In this document: one piece after another, positions 10,137 through 20,044 of the stretch
Position numbering within the stretch: position 1 is the first letter of the stretch
Layout of the letters: every line of letters begins with the position of its first letter
Origin: Eutreptiella sp. 'Long Island Sound 2002'
Taxonomy: Eukaryota; Euglenozoa; Euglenophyceae; Eutreptiales; Eutreptiaceae
DNA: 64,000 nucleotides
Direction: 5' to 3'
Assembly: GCA_964036045.1 (NCBI GenBank)
Contig: OZ038378.1
Location: 43,543,639-43,607,638 of the forward strand
Notes under the pieces: generated by a model
What the model was told of the DNA's origin: nothing
The model's database searches: none
The model's input: only the letters and a program-made list of their open reading frames with translations
Program-made: the position numbers and the translations under genes

Positions 10137-11579
10137 GTCCCGTTCACCGCTTGGTCGCCGGATATTCGGCACCACACCAGGCGCCAGTACAAGCCCCGGC
10201 CCCGATTGCCTGAGGAGCACGCCGAGCCCGCCGAAGGCCCCGGTGGCGCCCAGCCCGCAGGCACCGGCGGTGGACGGGCACCAAGCGAGGCCGGCAGCGT
10301 GCGCAGTGTGGGGTCGCAGCGCTCTCGGCGTTCGGGAGGCAGCGAGGCCAGCACCGCCAGGGGGCATATGGCGCGCGAGGTGGTGGTGCCCCAGCCGTCC
10401 CGCGACGAGCTGGGCGAGGCCCACACCGACCCCCCCCTGGACCGGGTCACCCTGGCCGCCAGGCAGCCGGATCCGGCCTGGACCCAGCAGGTGCCGCCCG
10501 GGCCGGATGGGCGGCAGCGGCACCTCAGTGCCGTGTGGGACATGGAGTTGGAGTCGCGGGGGGTGCAGGGCACCCTCCGCATCTCCTTCCCCTGCCCCAT
10601 TGTGCTCCGGGGGGGGTCCAACCTGCCTGCGGGGCAGGAGCTGGTTGGCATGTTTGCCTACCGGCTTGTGAGTGGGCACTGGCGGGTGCAGACGGGGGTG
10701 TCGGGGATCGGGGAGGGGGGGATGGTGACGACGGCAGGGATTTGTGGGCTGAATGTGCTCACGGGTTGGGAGCAGCGGAGGCCGGAGTGGGTGGACGTGG
10801 CATGGGTTGCCATGCGCGTCCATGTGGGGAGGCAGCGGAAGATGGGGGTGGTGGCTGACGTCATTGACGTCGAGGAGGACGAACCCCCCCCCACGCGCAA
10901 GCGGAAAGGGCGCCCCGAAGGGGACACGGGCCCCACCCCCCCCCCCAAAGCCCCGCGTACGGCCACCCCGGGGGAGCGGGCAGGGCGGGCGGAGCAGGCG
11001 GAGCCGTCGGGGGGGCGGGGGCAGAGGGGGGTGGTCCAGGAGTGGGTGGACCAGCAGCGGGCGGGGGCGTGGGAGGCACGCGCCATCAGCGCGGAGGCCG
11101 CCAACCGCGACCTCGAGGCCCGTCTGCGGGACTGCGAGTCGCGGTTGGCGGACGTCACCAGGGAGCGTGACCGGCTGGCCACCAAGGTGAAGACCCTGGA
11201 GCGTGACGTGACGACGTTGCGCAAGGCAAAGCCAGCGGCACAGCCAGCAGAGGCAGTGGAGAGGGCTGAGGGTGCCGAGGCCCCCGCCCCCCCGGGTGAC
11301 AGGGGGGGGGCCAGTGCTGCCGGTGTCCGGTACCTCCCGGCCGGCGCACAGGCCTGGCATGCCCAGGCCGAGGCATGCGCCGGCCAGGTGTCCGCAGTGT
11401 CCACCGGCCTGCGGATGGCCATGATGGCCAGTGGCCAGCAGGTCAATGTGGACAGCGTGGCCCCGGACGCCCCCAAGGTGACTGCCGCAATGGAGGATGT
11501 GCGCCGGCAGTACCCCCCCCACCGCCTCACGTCGGCGGCCATGGACCCCTCCTCTGCTCCCGGGGGGGGGGGTGTGTAG
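10137..11579 (+). CDS. B2 exon 2: coiled-coil protein module
   Basis: 480 codons to the TAG at 11577-11579, in phase with exon 1, giving a fusion of about 1120 residues. Order: low-complexity Ser/Arg/Gly segment; a domain of about 120 residues (GTLRISFPCPIVLRGG to WVAMRVHVG) that parallels the N-terminal domain of the A1 exon; a basic patch TRKRKGRPEG that could be a nuclear localisation signal; a coiled coil of about 80 residues (EARAISAEAANRDLEARLRD onward); and a Pro/Gly tail ending in a G run. Function unknown; architecture matches the family A module, so it is probably a required partner of the dioxygenase or transposase. Confidence 0.6.
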   Translation, partial: VPFTAWSPDIRHHTRRQYKPRPRLPEEHAEPAEGPGGAQPAGTGGGRAPSEAGSVRSVGSQRSRRSGGSEASTARGHMAREVVVPQPSRDELGEAHTDPPLDRVTLAARQPDPAWTQQVPPGPDGRQRHLSAVWDMELESRGVQGTLRISFPCPIVLRGGSNLPAGQELVGMFAYRLVSGHWRVQTGVSGIGEGGMVTTAGICGLNVLTGWEQRRPEWVDVAWVAMRVHVGRQRKMGVVADVIDVEEDEPPPTRKRKGRPEGDTGPTPPPKAPRTATPGERAGRAEQAEPSGGRGQRGVVQEWVDQQRAGAWEARAISAEAANRDLEARLRDCESRLADVTRERDRLATKVKTLERDVTTLRKAKPAAQPAEAVERAEGAEAPAPPGDRGGASAAGVRYLPAGAQAWHAQAEACAGQVSAVSTGLRMAMMASGQQVNVDSVAPDAPKVTAAMEDVRRQYPPHRLTSAAMDPSSAPGGGGV

Positions 11580-12230
11580 GTACCCTCCGGAGCACCTGTC
11601 CTTTCTAACCACGCCTTTCTAACCACGACGAATGTTATCCTGCCCCCCCCCCCCCCCAAGCATGGGCAGTTTGACCGATATGTGGGGTACTCCCCCCCCA
11701 CTGTGCGAAATTTTCTGCAGCACTGTTTGTACATTACCCCCTGACCTGATGTGCCCCCTGACCTGTTAACCTGTTAACCTGTTAATTTGCGATTCCTTTC
11801 TGCGGAACTGTTTGTATATTACACTGCTGGCTGAGTGACAGCCGGAATGACAGGATGAGACAATGACAATGACAATGACAGCATGAGCACCATCCTGAGC
11901 TTGCTTTGTGAGGGTCAACGAGGGCACAAGGATGAGGCTTTGGCAGAAATTCTGTGACAGTCATGTGAAATTCGCACGAAATTCGTACGAAATTCGTACG
12001 AATTTCGTACGAATTTCACATTTTCAGAATATTCACACATTTCTATTCATGTGAAATTCGTACGAAATTCGTACGAAATTCGTACGAATTTCGTACGAAT
12101 TTCGTGCGAATCTATGTGAATTTCTTTTAATTGCATGCGAATCACAGTAGAGAGAGTGGTCTGCGGCAGGGGGATGGTAGAAACTTTGCGATGACTGCCT
12201 GCCCATTCAACAGGTCCTGTATCTCACATC
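11580..12230. other. B2 spacer with TTCGTACGAA arrays, possible intron
   Basis: Includes a C16 run, a short CTGTTAAC triplication (about 11760-11785), a GACAAT repeat, and two TTCGTACGAA blocks between 11964 and 12123. It ends at an acceptor-like site (attcaacag/gtcctg) 18 bp before the transposase ATG. The family A transposase has the same arrangement (cccag/gtcctc...ATG). No gene of its own. Confidence 0.6.
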
Positions 12231-13994
12231 ATGCCACGGCCCAAGGAGCCATTCCATCTGGTAGCGGATCGTACACGACGGCGGCGCGTACAAGAGCTCC
12301 AGGAGGTTGTTTCCAAGGAGCTTGCAGCACCCTACACCGTCAAGTACCTGCCCGACTCGGGGCAAATAGTGCTCACCCCCGAAACAAGAATTGTAGCCAC
12401 CGTCCAGCCCGAGCCCACCCAGGAGGAGAGGTTGATTATGGCCGTGTGGAGGATCCGGTCATTGCACCTCTCTAGGACAGAGTCCCGGTACCTGGTGGGG
12501 AGCATGACGTACGGTGTGGTATGGGACCAGGTGTACGGCATGCTCCGGCAGCTAGCGTTGCCGGAGTCCCGGGCGTTTACTGCCTATACGGGTGACGACA
12601 CGGCCATCAATGGTGCGGCCTGCTACCTACCTGACCGCATCGCCCACCTATTCAAGTGTCGACCACCACCACCCTCGGCCATCATGCAGCCCGGGGACCG
12701 ACGGCTGCATTGGTTGCCTATTGCGGTGGACGGTACATCGAGGCATGAGGCCTCGTACGTCCATTGCACGCTTGGTGGCACCGCCAGCCCCAACCAACTA
12801 TCTAGTTGGTGGCTACTAGGGGGCAGTGAAAAGTGGGACACCCTCTACGCGGCCTCCCAGGAAATTGATTTTGATGATGAGTTGCGCAAGGCCGCAACCG
12901 TAAGTTTTAAGGATACGGCAGGGACCGATAGGCAGTCCCTTTTTTTTCTGTGTGCAGATGGTAAGGCACAGGTGCTCATGGCGGGCTGCCAAAACTGGAA
13001 GGCAGAATCCCCTGGTGCCACTGTGTGTTGGGTCTGCATGCGTAACCGTGCTCTGTGCCTTGCTACCTTTGGCACAGCAAGTGCGATAGACGGCAACTGG
13101 GAACCAGCCGTTGCCATAAGTGCTATATATAGGACCATTATGAGTGATAGGCGAGTGCCTGATTATGGCCTCCATGGGGTCCTTCGTGTCCTGTTGTGTG
13201 CAGTCAACGGGACACGGGACCTAGTTGTACAATTGACAGGGAAGGCACCGGCCACTGTGGCACGCACCATGCTGCAACCGGTTTTAGATGAGGCACGGCT
13301 TGCTGCACGAACTTGCACCCGTGCCTCATTAAATAATGACAAGGCAAACAGCAAGGGGAAGGTGAGGATGGAGTGTGCTGCTGCCATCCATTTCATGCGC
13401 AATAAGGGTTGGGAGAAGATAATAGATGCTTGCCTAGAGCAGCCTAGTGTCAGGCAGCATCAAGTAGGGGGAAAAAGTTGGGAGTCGGTGTGCAAAACGT
13501 GGTGGGAGAATTTTGCAAGCATGTGTGTATACGCGTGGCGTTCCGCATGGTTCTCCGGGGCCGACTTGGGGCGGCTCCGGAACCATAGCATAGCCATGGG
13601 CGCTGCCCACAATGAGCTCCAGTGGGGCAAACTTCTTTGGACGCATCTTTGGATCGACCACATGTATTATTTTGCAAAGAAGTGGAGAATCTTGTCAAAG
13701 TTCTCCTGCTTTGCCATGGAGGGAAGTCACCGGAGGCTGAAGCGCATGTTGCGCAACAGCGGGGGCCTAAGCCTCCTCCGGGGGAGACTAGGGGTGCAAG
13801 TGGTTGTGGACAACCACACCATTGACGATAGCCTTTGGTTGCATGGGTGGGATGCGACCAAAAGGGCTCAACATGGGCAAGGGCCCATAAGTGTACAAAC
13901 GTATGCAAGCCGCACAAGAAGACGGCTTCTAACCGACATGCAGCACCTTCAGACTCTACAGCGGCGGTTCCGGTGCCGCAAGAGACGGACATGA
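12231..13994 (+). CDS. B2 transposase (D-D-E, CxxC insert)
   Basis: 587 codons from ATG 12231. Candidate catalytic residues: D167 (IAVDGTSRHEAS), D243 (FLCADGKAQVLMAG), E497 (FSCFAMEGSHRRLKRML), with CWVC at 266-269 between the second D and the E. The stretch LLWTHLWIDHMYYFAKKWR before the Glu aligns with the A1 protein, and the D-D and D-E spacings are close (76 and 254 here, 83 and 235 in A1). Overall identity to A1 is low, so these are distant members of one family. The C-terminus is basic and rich in Arg. Probably cuts at the B termini and may bind TTCGTACGAA sites; both are inference. Confidence 0.7.
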   Translation: MPRPKEPFHLVADRTRRRRVQELQEVVSKELAAPYTVKYLPDSGQIVLTPETRIVATVQPEPTQEERLIMAVWRIRSLHLSRTESRYLVGSMTYGVVWDQVYGMLRQLALPESRAFTAYTGDDTAINGAACYLPDRIAHLFKCRPPPPSAIMQPGDRRLHWLPIAVDGTSRHEASYVHCTLGGTASPNQLSSWWLLGGSEKWDTLYAASQEIDFDDELRKAATVSFKDTAGTDRQSLFFLCADGKAQVLMAGCQNWKAESPGATVCWVCMRNRALCLATFGTASAIDGNWEPAVAISAIYRTIMSDRRVPDYGLHGVLRVLLCAVNGTRDLVVQLTGKAPATVARTMLQPVLDEARLAARTCTRASLNNDKANSKGKVRMECAAAIHFMRNKGWEKIIDACLEQPSVRQHQVGGKSWESVCKTWWENFASMCVYAWRSAWFSGADLGRLRNHSIAMGAAHNELQWGKLLWTHLWIDHMYYFAKKWRILSKFSCFAMEGSHRRLKRMLRNSGGLSLLRGRLGVQVVVDNHTIDDSLWLHGWDATKRAQHGQGPISVQTYASRTRRRLLTDMQHLQTLQRRFRCRKRRT

Positions 13995-14451
13995 GATGAC
14001 CTTACGAACCCAGACCATTGTTGCCTGTGACCGGGGTGCATGCTGGGGGGCTTACTAGGGGTGTGAGGACAAATCTGGGGGTGCACACGGGTAACATTTG
14101 TGTAAATTCACGTGAATTCACGTGAATTCACGTGAAATTCGTACGAAATTCGTACGAAATTCGTACGAATTTCACGTGAATTCACGTGAATTCACGGCTG
14201 TGAATCGGCTACAGGCTTGCCGGGTTCCGGCACCTCTCGTTTTGGGCACGGTGCAGTCATGATGCATGCTTTTGGGGCGGGACTTTCATTGGATGATGCG
14301 TAACAAAGCTAGGGGAGGAATTTTGGCCCCTCAAAGCCCTTGAAATGAACCAAGAATATGGCATTTTCCCCCAAAAACCTCAAATTTTGGGTAAATTCAC
14401 GTGAAATTCACGCAATTATTCAAACGGCCACTTAACGGCCGTTCACGAAGG
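13995..14451 (+). other. B2 right-end region with palindrome array
   Basis: TTCACGTGAA and TTCGTACGAA array at about 14101-14200, then about 180 bp of unique sequence shared with 15800-15985 of B1, then the right terminal repeat. No gene. Confidence 0.8.
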
Positions 14452-14455
14452 GTAC

Positions 14456-15695
14456 ATGTATGTGTGTCTGCCTGTGTGTGTGGATGGGTTTCTGCGGATG
14501 TGTGTGTGTGTGTGGGTGGGTGGGTCGTTGTGTCCATGCGTAGTTGGGTGTCCGGTTGTGTGTGTTTGTGTGTATGCGCGTGTTGGTGTGAGGTGCAGGA
14601 AGGGTGTGTCTGTATGTGTGTGTGTGTGTGTCTGTGTGTGTGTGTATGGCTTGTGCGTATATCTGGTTTGGTGCTCCTCACATCCTCACCTGCCCCACAC
14701 ACACATGCGCACGCCCACACCCATAACCAAAAAGACAGTCATACACCCCCCCCCCCCACACAGAGACACACACACACCCATGCACAAACACACACATACC
14801 CTCAATGAAAGCAAACAGCCCCCCACTCGACCCATACCCACACACTGCCCGCCCACACACCCTCATACGTACCTGGACAGTGGATGTGTCACGGTGAAAT
14901 GTTTAGGGGGGTGATTCTGTGTGTGTGTGTATGCGTATGGTTTGTGCGGATGCGTGTATGTGGGTCGGTGTGTCCATGTGTAGTTGGGTGTGTGGTTGTG
15001 TGTGTTTGTGTGTGCGCGCGTGTTGGTGTGAGTTGCGGGAAGGGTGTGCGTGTGTGTGTGTAAGGCTTGTGCGTATATGTGCATGGTTTGGTGCTCCTCA
15101 CATCCTCACAGACAGTCGTACATGTAGCCCCCCCCCCCACACACACACCCACATGCCATTAGTGGAATCAACCCGCCCTGCCACCCCACCCACACCCACA
15201 CACTGCCCAGCCCCACATACGCACACACACCTGCATAGTGGATGTGTCGTGGTTAGGTGTGTGGGGCGGGATCATTGTGGGTGTGTCTATGTGTGTGTGT
15301 GTGTGTGTGTGTTGATTGGTTTGTGCGCGTGGGTGTGTGTTTGTGTGTGGGTGTGCATCCATGGGTCCGTGGTTGTGTGTGTGGGTGTGTGGGTGTTGGT
15401 CTGAGGTTTGGGACGGGTTTGTGTGCGTATGTGGTCGGGTGGCCCCCACATCCTCACACACACCAACACACAGACGCACGCCCGCACGTAGAAACAAACA
15501 GGAAGTCACGCATCCACCCACATGCAAACCCAACCATACAACCATACACAAACCCACACAAACCCACACACCCCACACAAAGGCACACCCACACACATGT
15601 GCACATGTTGCCTGTAGCCAGGGTGCCTGCAGGGGTGTTTGGGGGGGAGGTACCCCGGGTGTTAGGACAAACGAGGGGGTGCACAAGGGTGAAAT
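14456..15695 (+). repeat. B1 right interior: GT/CA satellite of about 0.4 kb units
   Basis: Three degenerate units (starts near 14456, 14914 and 15276) each run from a GT-rich half, through GGTGCTCCTCACATCCTCAC or a variant, to a CA-rich half, then (V)-like TACCTGGACAGTGGATGTG. Open frames here reflect dinucleotide bias, not genes. Confidence 0.7.
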
Positions 15696-16049
15696 TGGTA
15701 TGAATTCACGTGAATTCACGTGAAATTCGTACGAAATTCGTACGAAATTCGTGCGAATTCGTGCGAATTTCGTACGAATTCACGTGAATTCACGGCCGTG
15801 AATCAGCTACAGGCTTGCCGGGTTTCGGCACCTCTCGTTTTGGGCACGGTTCGGACATGATGGATGCTTTTGGGGCGGGACCTTCATTGGATGATGCGTA
15901 ACGAAGCTAGGGGAGGAATTTTGGCCCCTCAAATCCCTCGGAATGAACCAATAATATGGCATTTTCCCCCAAAAACCTCAAAATTTGGGTAAATTCACGT
16001 GAAATTCACGCAATTATTCAAACGGCCACTTAACGGCCGTTCACGAAGG
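15696..16049 (+). repeat. B1 right terminus
   Basis: TTCACGTGAA/TTCGTACGAA array (about 15700-15798), shared unique block, then the terminal inverted repeat ending CGTTCACGAAGG. It corresponds position by position to 14100-14451 of B2. Confidence 0.85.
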
Positions 16050-16053
16050 GTAC

Positions 16054-17096
16054 AGAGCTGCACCATCCTTGACATGGCCGAAATTTCGAGCTATGACCAC
16101 ACCCCCCAGCACCTCCATCGCGACGCCCCTCCCTACACCATTCCTGAAGGCACATTGATTGTCAATTGCCTTATTATGCTAACCCATAATCATGAGGAGG
16201 AGGATGGGTCACATTTTCTTTTTGTGCCCTCCAGCAGTTCGGGGTTCCCTGACCCTTGGGTGGAGAGGGCTGTGCCATTCAAGAGGGGCACTGTCTTTTT
16301 TTTTAATGCCCTTGATGTACACCGGGGGTCGGGGATTCCCAAGGCCTCCCCCACGGGGGTGTCCCACCCCCGCCTCATGGCATTTTTTGCCATTGAGCTT
16401 ACCCAGGGGGGGAATCTTCGATTCCCCAACCTGCACGTGACGCAGTCCATTAAAAGGCCCCAGCTGGGGGCACCTGGTGGCCGGGTGGCCAAGACAGTCC
16501 AGTGTGATGGGGCGGTTAGGTGTAGGGGGAAGGTGGTAGCCAATTGCTACGGATGCAATCGGCTGATTTTGTGCACCGCCCACAAAGATGGCCTTTGTGT
16601 GCCATGCCAGGAGGGGGAGGAGGTGGAGGGGGGGGAGGAGGAGGAGGTGGTGGTGGACCCCAATGGGCTCCGCATTGAGCAATCTGCTCAGTGCTTGCTC
16701 CCGGTGGGAACAACCACCGGGCATTTTTTGTTGTTGGGGTGGGGGATTGGGAAGGAGGTGATTGCCCCCCTCACTAATGAGGAGGCGGGGGCAATCGCAG
16801 GCCACCCCGATAAGTGCCCCTTGGCCAAGGTGTGCCATTGGGAGGCACTGCCCTGGCCCTCCCTGCAAGGGCATGTTGGGATTAAGGTGCCGGCGGGCAC
16901 CATTTTGGTGGTGAGGAGGGGGTTGTATGGGGGAGTGGCAAGGGTGGCCCCTGAGGTGGAGGGGGTGGCCCAGGTGGTGGAGTGGCGGCAGGTGGGGGAG
17001 TATGCGGCCGTCACGGACTTCGTGTGGCTGCGGAGGCTGGGCCTGGTGCTGGACGACGCCAAGAAGGAGGGCCAAGGTATGTGTCCATGTCACCAG
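16054..17096 (+). pseudogene. A2 dioxygenase main exon (split from its N-terminus)
   Basis: Downstream half of the gene interrupted at 3970. It reads TILDMAEISSYDHTPQHLHR, then D of the HxD pair (His codon 16116, Asp codon 16122), a core strand region, a second His at 16320 in NALDVHRGSG, and PRLMAFFAIEL with the Arg typical of 2-oxoglutarate binding. This completes an HxD...H...R oxygenase signature more clearly than in B2. A cysteine-rich segment (CYGCNRLILCTAHKDGLCVP) may bind zinc, followed by an acidic stretch and a second domain that parallels residues 500-620 of B2. Exon end: CPCHQ then gtgtga donor, phase 0. Without its N-terminus the copy is probably dead. Confidence 0.65.
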
Positions 17097-17338
17097 GTGT
17101 GAAAACTTCCCACAACACCCTGCTCTAACCCCTGCTTCAACTAGTTATCGCGCTAGGTTATCACGTTCTAACTGGGTGCTCTAACTAGTTATCGCGCTAG
17201 GTTATCGCGTTCTAACTAGTTATCGCGGGGTTATCACGGGGGGTTATCGCGGGGGTTATCGCGCGATAACCTAGTTATCGCGGGGGTTATCGCGCGGGTT
17301 AACGCATGTTTTTTTTTTGTTTCTTTTGTTTTTTTCAG
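17097..17338 (+). repeat. A2 intron carrying the GTTATCGCG array
   Basis: Starts gtgtgaaaac and ends in a long pyrimidine run plus CAG. Between 17124 and 17307 it is an array of CTCTAACTAGTTATCGCG and GTTATCGCG, nearly identical to the array before the transposase. An alternative donor at 17077 (gtatgt) would give the wrong phase. Confidence 0.7.
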
Positions 17339-18540
17339 GCTACCATCTTGCAGCTGCCCCGTATCTTCGTCAAGGACGACGCCCAGGCGGCCGAGGCAGC
17401 AGAAGGAGCAGCAGAAGCAGCAGGGGCACGGCCCGCCAAGCCGGTGGCGGCCCGGGTGGAGCTGGAGCGGGAGAAGAGGCTGCCGGAGGGGGCGTCGTGG
17501 CGGTGGGGGGAGCCTGGGGATGAGGCCTGCAGGATGGGGGGGACGGGATGGTACCGGCAGGTCACCATCACCGAGAAGGAGGGGGGGGTTGAGAGGAAGA
17601 CCAACCTCACCCTCCCCTGCTATGTGTGGGTTGGGGGGGAAACGGCCAAGTGGCCGAATGCTGCAGAGGGGGAAACGGTTGCGGCTTTTTTGTGTTTGTT
17701 TGGGATGAGCGACTCCCCCCCAAAGGAAATCTTATTTCCTTTTGAGGGTGTGTTTTTTTTTGGGGGGGGGTATACGGGGAGGGAAGTGTGGCAGAAGCTG
17801 CACAGGGGGGGGGGGCATCCACCAGGTTGGTGGGTATGACCCCCCCCCTTCTGTGGTGGACGCCACTGCCGATTGGGTTCGGCAGTATGCACCGAAGGGG
17901 GGAAGGCCAGGAAAGCAGACAAAGCGGGGACCTGAGGTGGTGGTGGTTGAGCCGGATGCCCCCCCCCCCCTTAGGGGTAAGGGCCAAACCCCCGCCCCCA
18001 AGCCCTCCCCCAAGCCATCGAAGGTGGCAAAGGTGGCGGCGGCCCATCCCCCCCATGAGGCCCCGGACGTGGAGGCCTTGGGGGTCAGTGTGGCCACCCA
18101 CGTGACGGACGCTTGCCAGGTTTTGGTGGAGCAGGCGGCCGCCACGGGGGTCGAGGCCGCACTGGCCAAGGGTCGGTCGGCCGACCACAAGTCGGCCTTG
18201 GCGAAGGTTGAAAAGGTCCAGGGCAACACCCAGCGTGCCCTGGACCAGGCCCTCAACCTGGCCACCAAGAGGGGGGAGGAGGTGGAGGCGATGAGGGAGG
18301 CCCTGAGGGAGGCCCAGGAGGGGAGGCGGAAGGCGGAGGTGGAGGCGACCCAGCTGAGGGTGGAGGTGGAGGGGCAGCGGAGGAGGGGGGATGATTCAGA
18401 CCTCCAGCAGCGCTTGGGGGTGGCTGAGGCGTAGGTGCGCAGCCTCACCTCCACCCTCAGTGCCTCCTTCACCGCCCAGCAGGGGCTGGCGCCGCAAGGG
18501 TTGCAGAGTCAGGGTAGGGGGAGTAGGAGTGGGAGCCAAT
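17339..18540 (+). pseudogene. A2 coiled-coil exon, frameshifted
   Basis: Opens ATILQLPRIFVKDDAQAAEA, providing the start missing from A1. It then follows A1 until about 17720, where C- and G-run length differences (17717-17724, 17753-17770, 17804-17815) shift frame; the correct frame resumes by about 17820. A second lesion replaces the CAG of A1 with TAG at 18432-18434, removing the last 36 or so codons. The coiled coil otherwise stays readable. Either decay or homopolymer sequencing error explains the shifts; the TAG is a real base difference. Confidence 0.65.
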
Positions 18541-18545
18541 GATTC

Positions 18546-19082
18546 GTGGGTTTGCTAAGGGGGTTGCCCAAGGGCATTTTTCGTGGGGAGGAGCGATATG
18601 GGGCCCAAGTGGACATGTGCCACTTCGGCTTCGTGGGAAGTGGAAACCCCAACCCCTCTAATTTTAGGGCGACCCACATGGCCGCTGCTACCCTCAGGCC
18701 TGCCCTCACCCCCTTGGTTGCAGACCTCAATGGGTATTGCACCTCCAATGCTCCACCATGGTTCACATGGTGTAGCATCCAAGTTGTTCGCCCCCAAGGG
18801 ACGGACACCATGGGCCTCCACTCCCATTTGCGAGATGGGGCGCCCATGGCGCTTATTGTGTGTGTGGGGTCTTTCACGGGGGTTGAGTTTTGGGTGGAGA
18901 GTGGTGGCCTGCTGAATCCCTCCATGAGGGAAAAAAAGCGGCACACCCGTGTGTGCAAGGGTAGCGCCATGGAGGGTTGGGCATGCACCGCCACCCTGGG
19001 TGGGACCCCCAAGCCCCGCCGTTGTTCAACACCAGGGCACTACACGCTCCATTGCCATGGGAGGGCGAGCGATGGAGGGTGA
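18546..19082 (+). CDS. A2 oxygenase-like module of unknown status
   Basis: About 178 codons without a clear ATG, just after the coiled-coil stop. Encodes RGLPKGIFRGEERYGAQVD, GLHSHLRDGAPMALIVCVGS, FTGVEFWVESGG and a C-terminal HYTLHCHGRASDGG. The glycine-rich FTGVEFWVE strand and the flanking His residues suggest a second double-stranded beta-helix fold, as in TET/JBP oxygenases, but the ligand triad is not convincing. It is the intact version of 1112-1440. It might be joined to neighbouring exons by splicing; I cannot fix the junctions. Family B has no equivalent. Confidence 0.4.
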   Translation: MGLLRGLPKGIFRGEERYGAQVDMCHFGFVGSGNPNPSNFRATHMAAATLRPALTPLVADLNGYCTSNAPPWFTWCSIQVVRPQGTDTMGLHSHLRDGAPMALIVCVGSFTGVEFWVESGGLLNPSMREKKRHTRVCKGSAMEGWACTATLGGTPKPRRCSTPGHYTLHCHGRASDGG

Positions 19083-19432
19083 TTTTTTATAGTGCGGGGG
19101 GGGTTCTGCACTGCACGCCTCTGTGGCGGCAGCAGCTGGTGTCCATGGGTTTTGGGGTGCCCAATGCTTGCTCTAACCCCTCCAGCTAGTGTAATTTGTG
19201 ATTCGATTGTTGTTCATTGTTTCTATTTTTTGTGCTTTGGTGGGATGCTCACCATGGTGTACTCTTTCAGCTGAGGAGGGGCAACTAGCCCGAAACCCGT
19301 CCATTTGACTGATTTGAAATTGTGATTGTGCCCCGTGCCTGCACATTGTTGACATCTCCAAGGTTTCCTGGGTGCAAAATCAAGGTTTGTGAAGGTTCTA
19401 GGCTGCCCAACGCTTGCTCTAACCCCTCCAGT
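19083..19432. other. A2 spacer, no gene seen
   Basis: Mixed-composition sequence absent from A1 (part of the roughly 570 bp A1 deletion). No motif recognised. Confidence 0.5.
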
Positions 19433-19612
19433 TAGTGCGCACTAACCCCTGCTCTAACTAGTTATCGCGGGGGTTATCGCGCGATAACTTGGTGCTCTAA
19501 CTAGTTATCGCGGGGGGTTATCGCGCTCTAACTAGTTATCGCGGGGGGTTATCGCAGGGGTTATCGCGCGATAACCTAGTTATCGCGGGCGTTACCGCGT
19601 GGGTTATCGCGC
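19433..19612 (+). repeat. A2 palindrome array upstream of the transposase
   Basis: GTTATCGCG / CTCTAACTAG array like 1436-1577, longer by two units, ending before the acceptor-like cgtgcccag/gtcctc. Confidence 0.85.
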
Positions 19613-19675
19613 GTGTTTTTTGGGCCCTTGCTTCAAGACCCTCCCTCATTCCGTGCCCAGGTCCTCTTATTCTTC

Positions 19676-20044
19676 ATGGATAGTGCTGTCAATGAGGCCC
19701 TGCGGGCTCTCAACACAGCTAACCTCCGGCGGTACACCGATCTGCAGTGCCCCAAGGCCCGGCGGCGGCGTTTGAAGGCGGTTCAGCGGCTGGTGCGAGT
19801 TCTATTGGGTGACCCAAACGTTGTGTGTGGCACCAACACCAAAGGCGAAGTTTGTTTAATCAGTGGGGCGTGCACTGCCCTGTTTGGCCCACTTGGCGGC
19901 CATCTTGAATTAACAGCTCAGGAGCATGAGGCCCTGAGCATGCTACGCATGGCATGCCGCATGCATCTCTCCCAACGGGCCCTTTTGCGAATGCCCCGCC
20001 GTTGCACACAACGGGACCTAAGGACCGTTCGGCAACGGATCATC
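19676..20044 (+). pseudogene. A2 transposase, 5' fragment
   Basis: From ATG 19676 the frame matches the first 123 residues of the A1 transposase up to LRTVRQRI, where the 20045-22272 insertion begins. Lacks all catalytic residues. Continues at 22273. Confidence 0.85.

Larger units (their letters stand above)
7557..14451 (+). mobile_element. B2: autonomous composite transposon with dioxygenase, coiled coil and transposase
   Basis: About 6.9 kb with inverted termini: left CCTTCGTGAACCGGCCGTTT, right the reverse complement of CCTTCGTGAACGGCCGTTAA, flanked by GTAC (7553-7556, 14452-14455). It contains three + strand coding modules: dioxygenase exon 7932-9851, coiled-coil exon 10137-11579 and transposase 12231-13994. 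TTCGTACGAA arrays lie before, between and after the modules. All three frames are open, so this is the best-preserved element of the window. Inserted into B1 satellite DNA next to a GT tract. Confidence 0.8.
3971..16049 (+). mobile_element. B1: non-autonomous family B element, host of B2
   Basis: Left end CCTTCGTGAACCGGCCGTTT at 3971 and right end GGCCGTTCACGAAGG at 16049 are inverted repeats, with GTAC on both sides (3967-3970, 16050-16053), consistent with a 4-bp target duplication. Subterminal regions (3971-4330 and 15700-16049) match those of B2. Apart from the nested B2, the interior holds only satellite-like DNA, so B1 looks like an internally deleted derivative mobilised in trans. It interrupts the A2 dioxygenase; its right end supplies the spurious first 18 codons of the open frame that starts at 15999. 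Confidence 0.8.

Noticed and set aside
4200-15800. CRISPR-like array interpretation of the TTCGTACGAA repeats
   Set aside because: Sites are short, overlapping palindromes without unique spacers of constant length, and the context is eukaryotic.
15999-16053. N-terminal 18 codons of the open frame starting at 15999 as part of the dioxygenase
   Set aside because: They are encoded by the B1 terminal inverted repeat; the true N-terminus is at 3640-3970.
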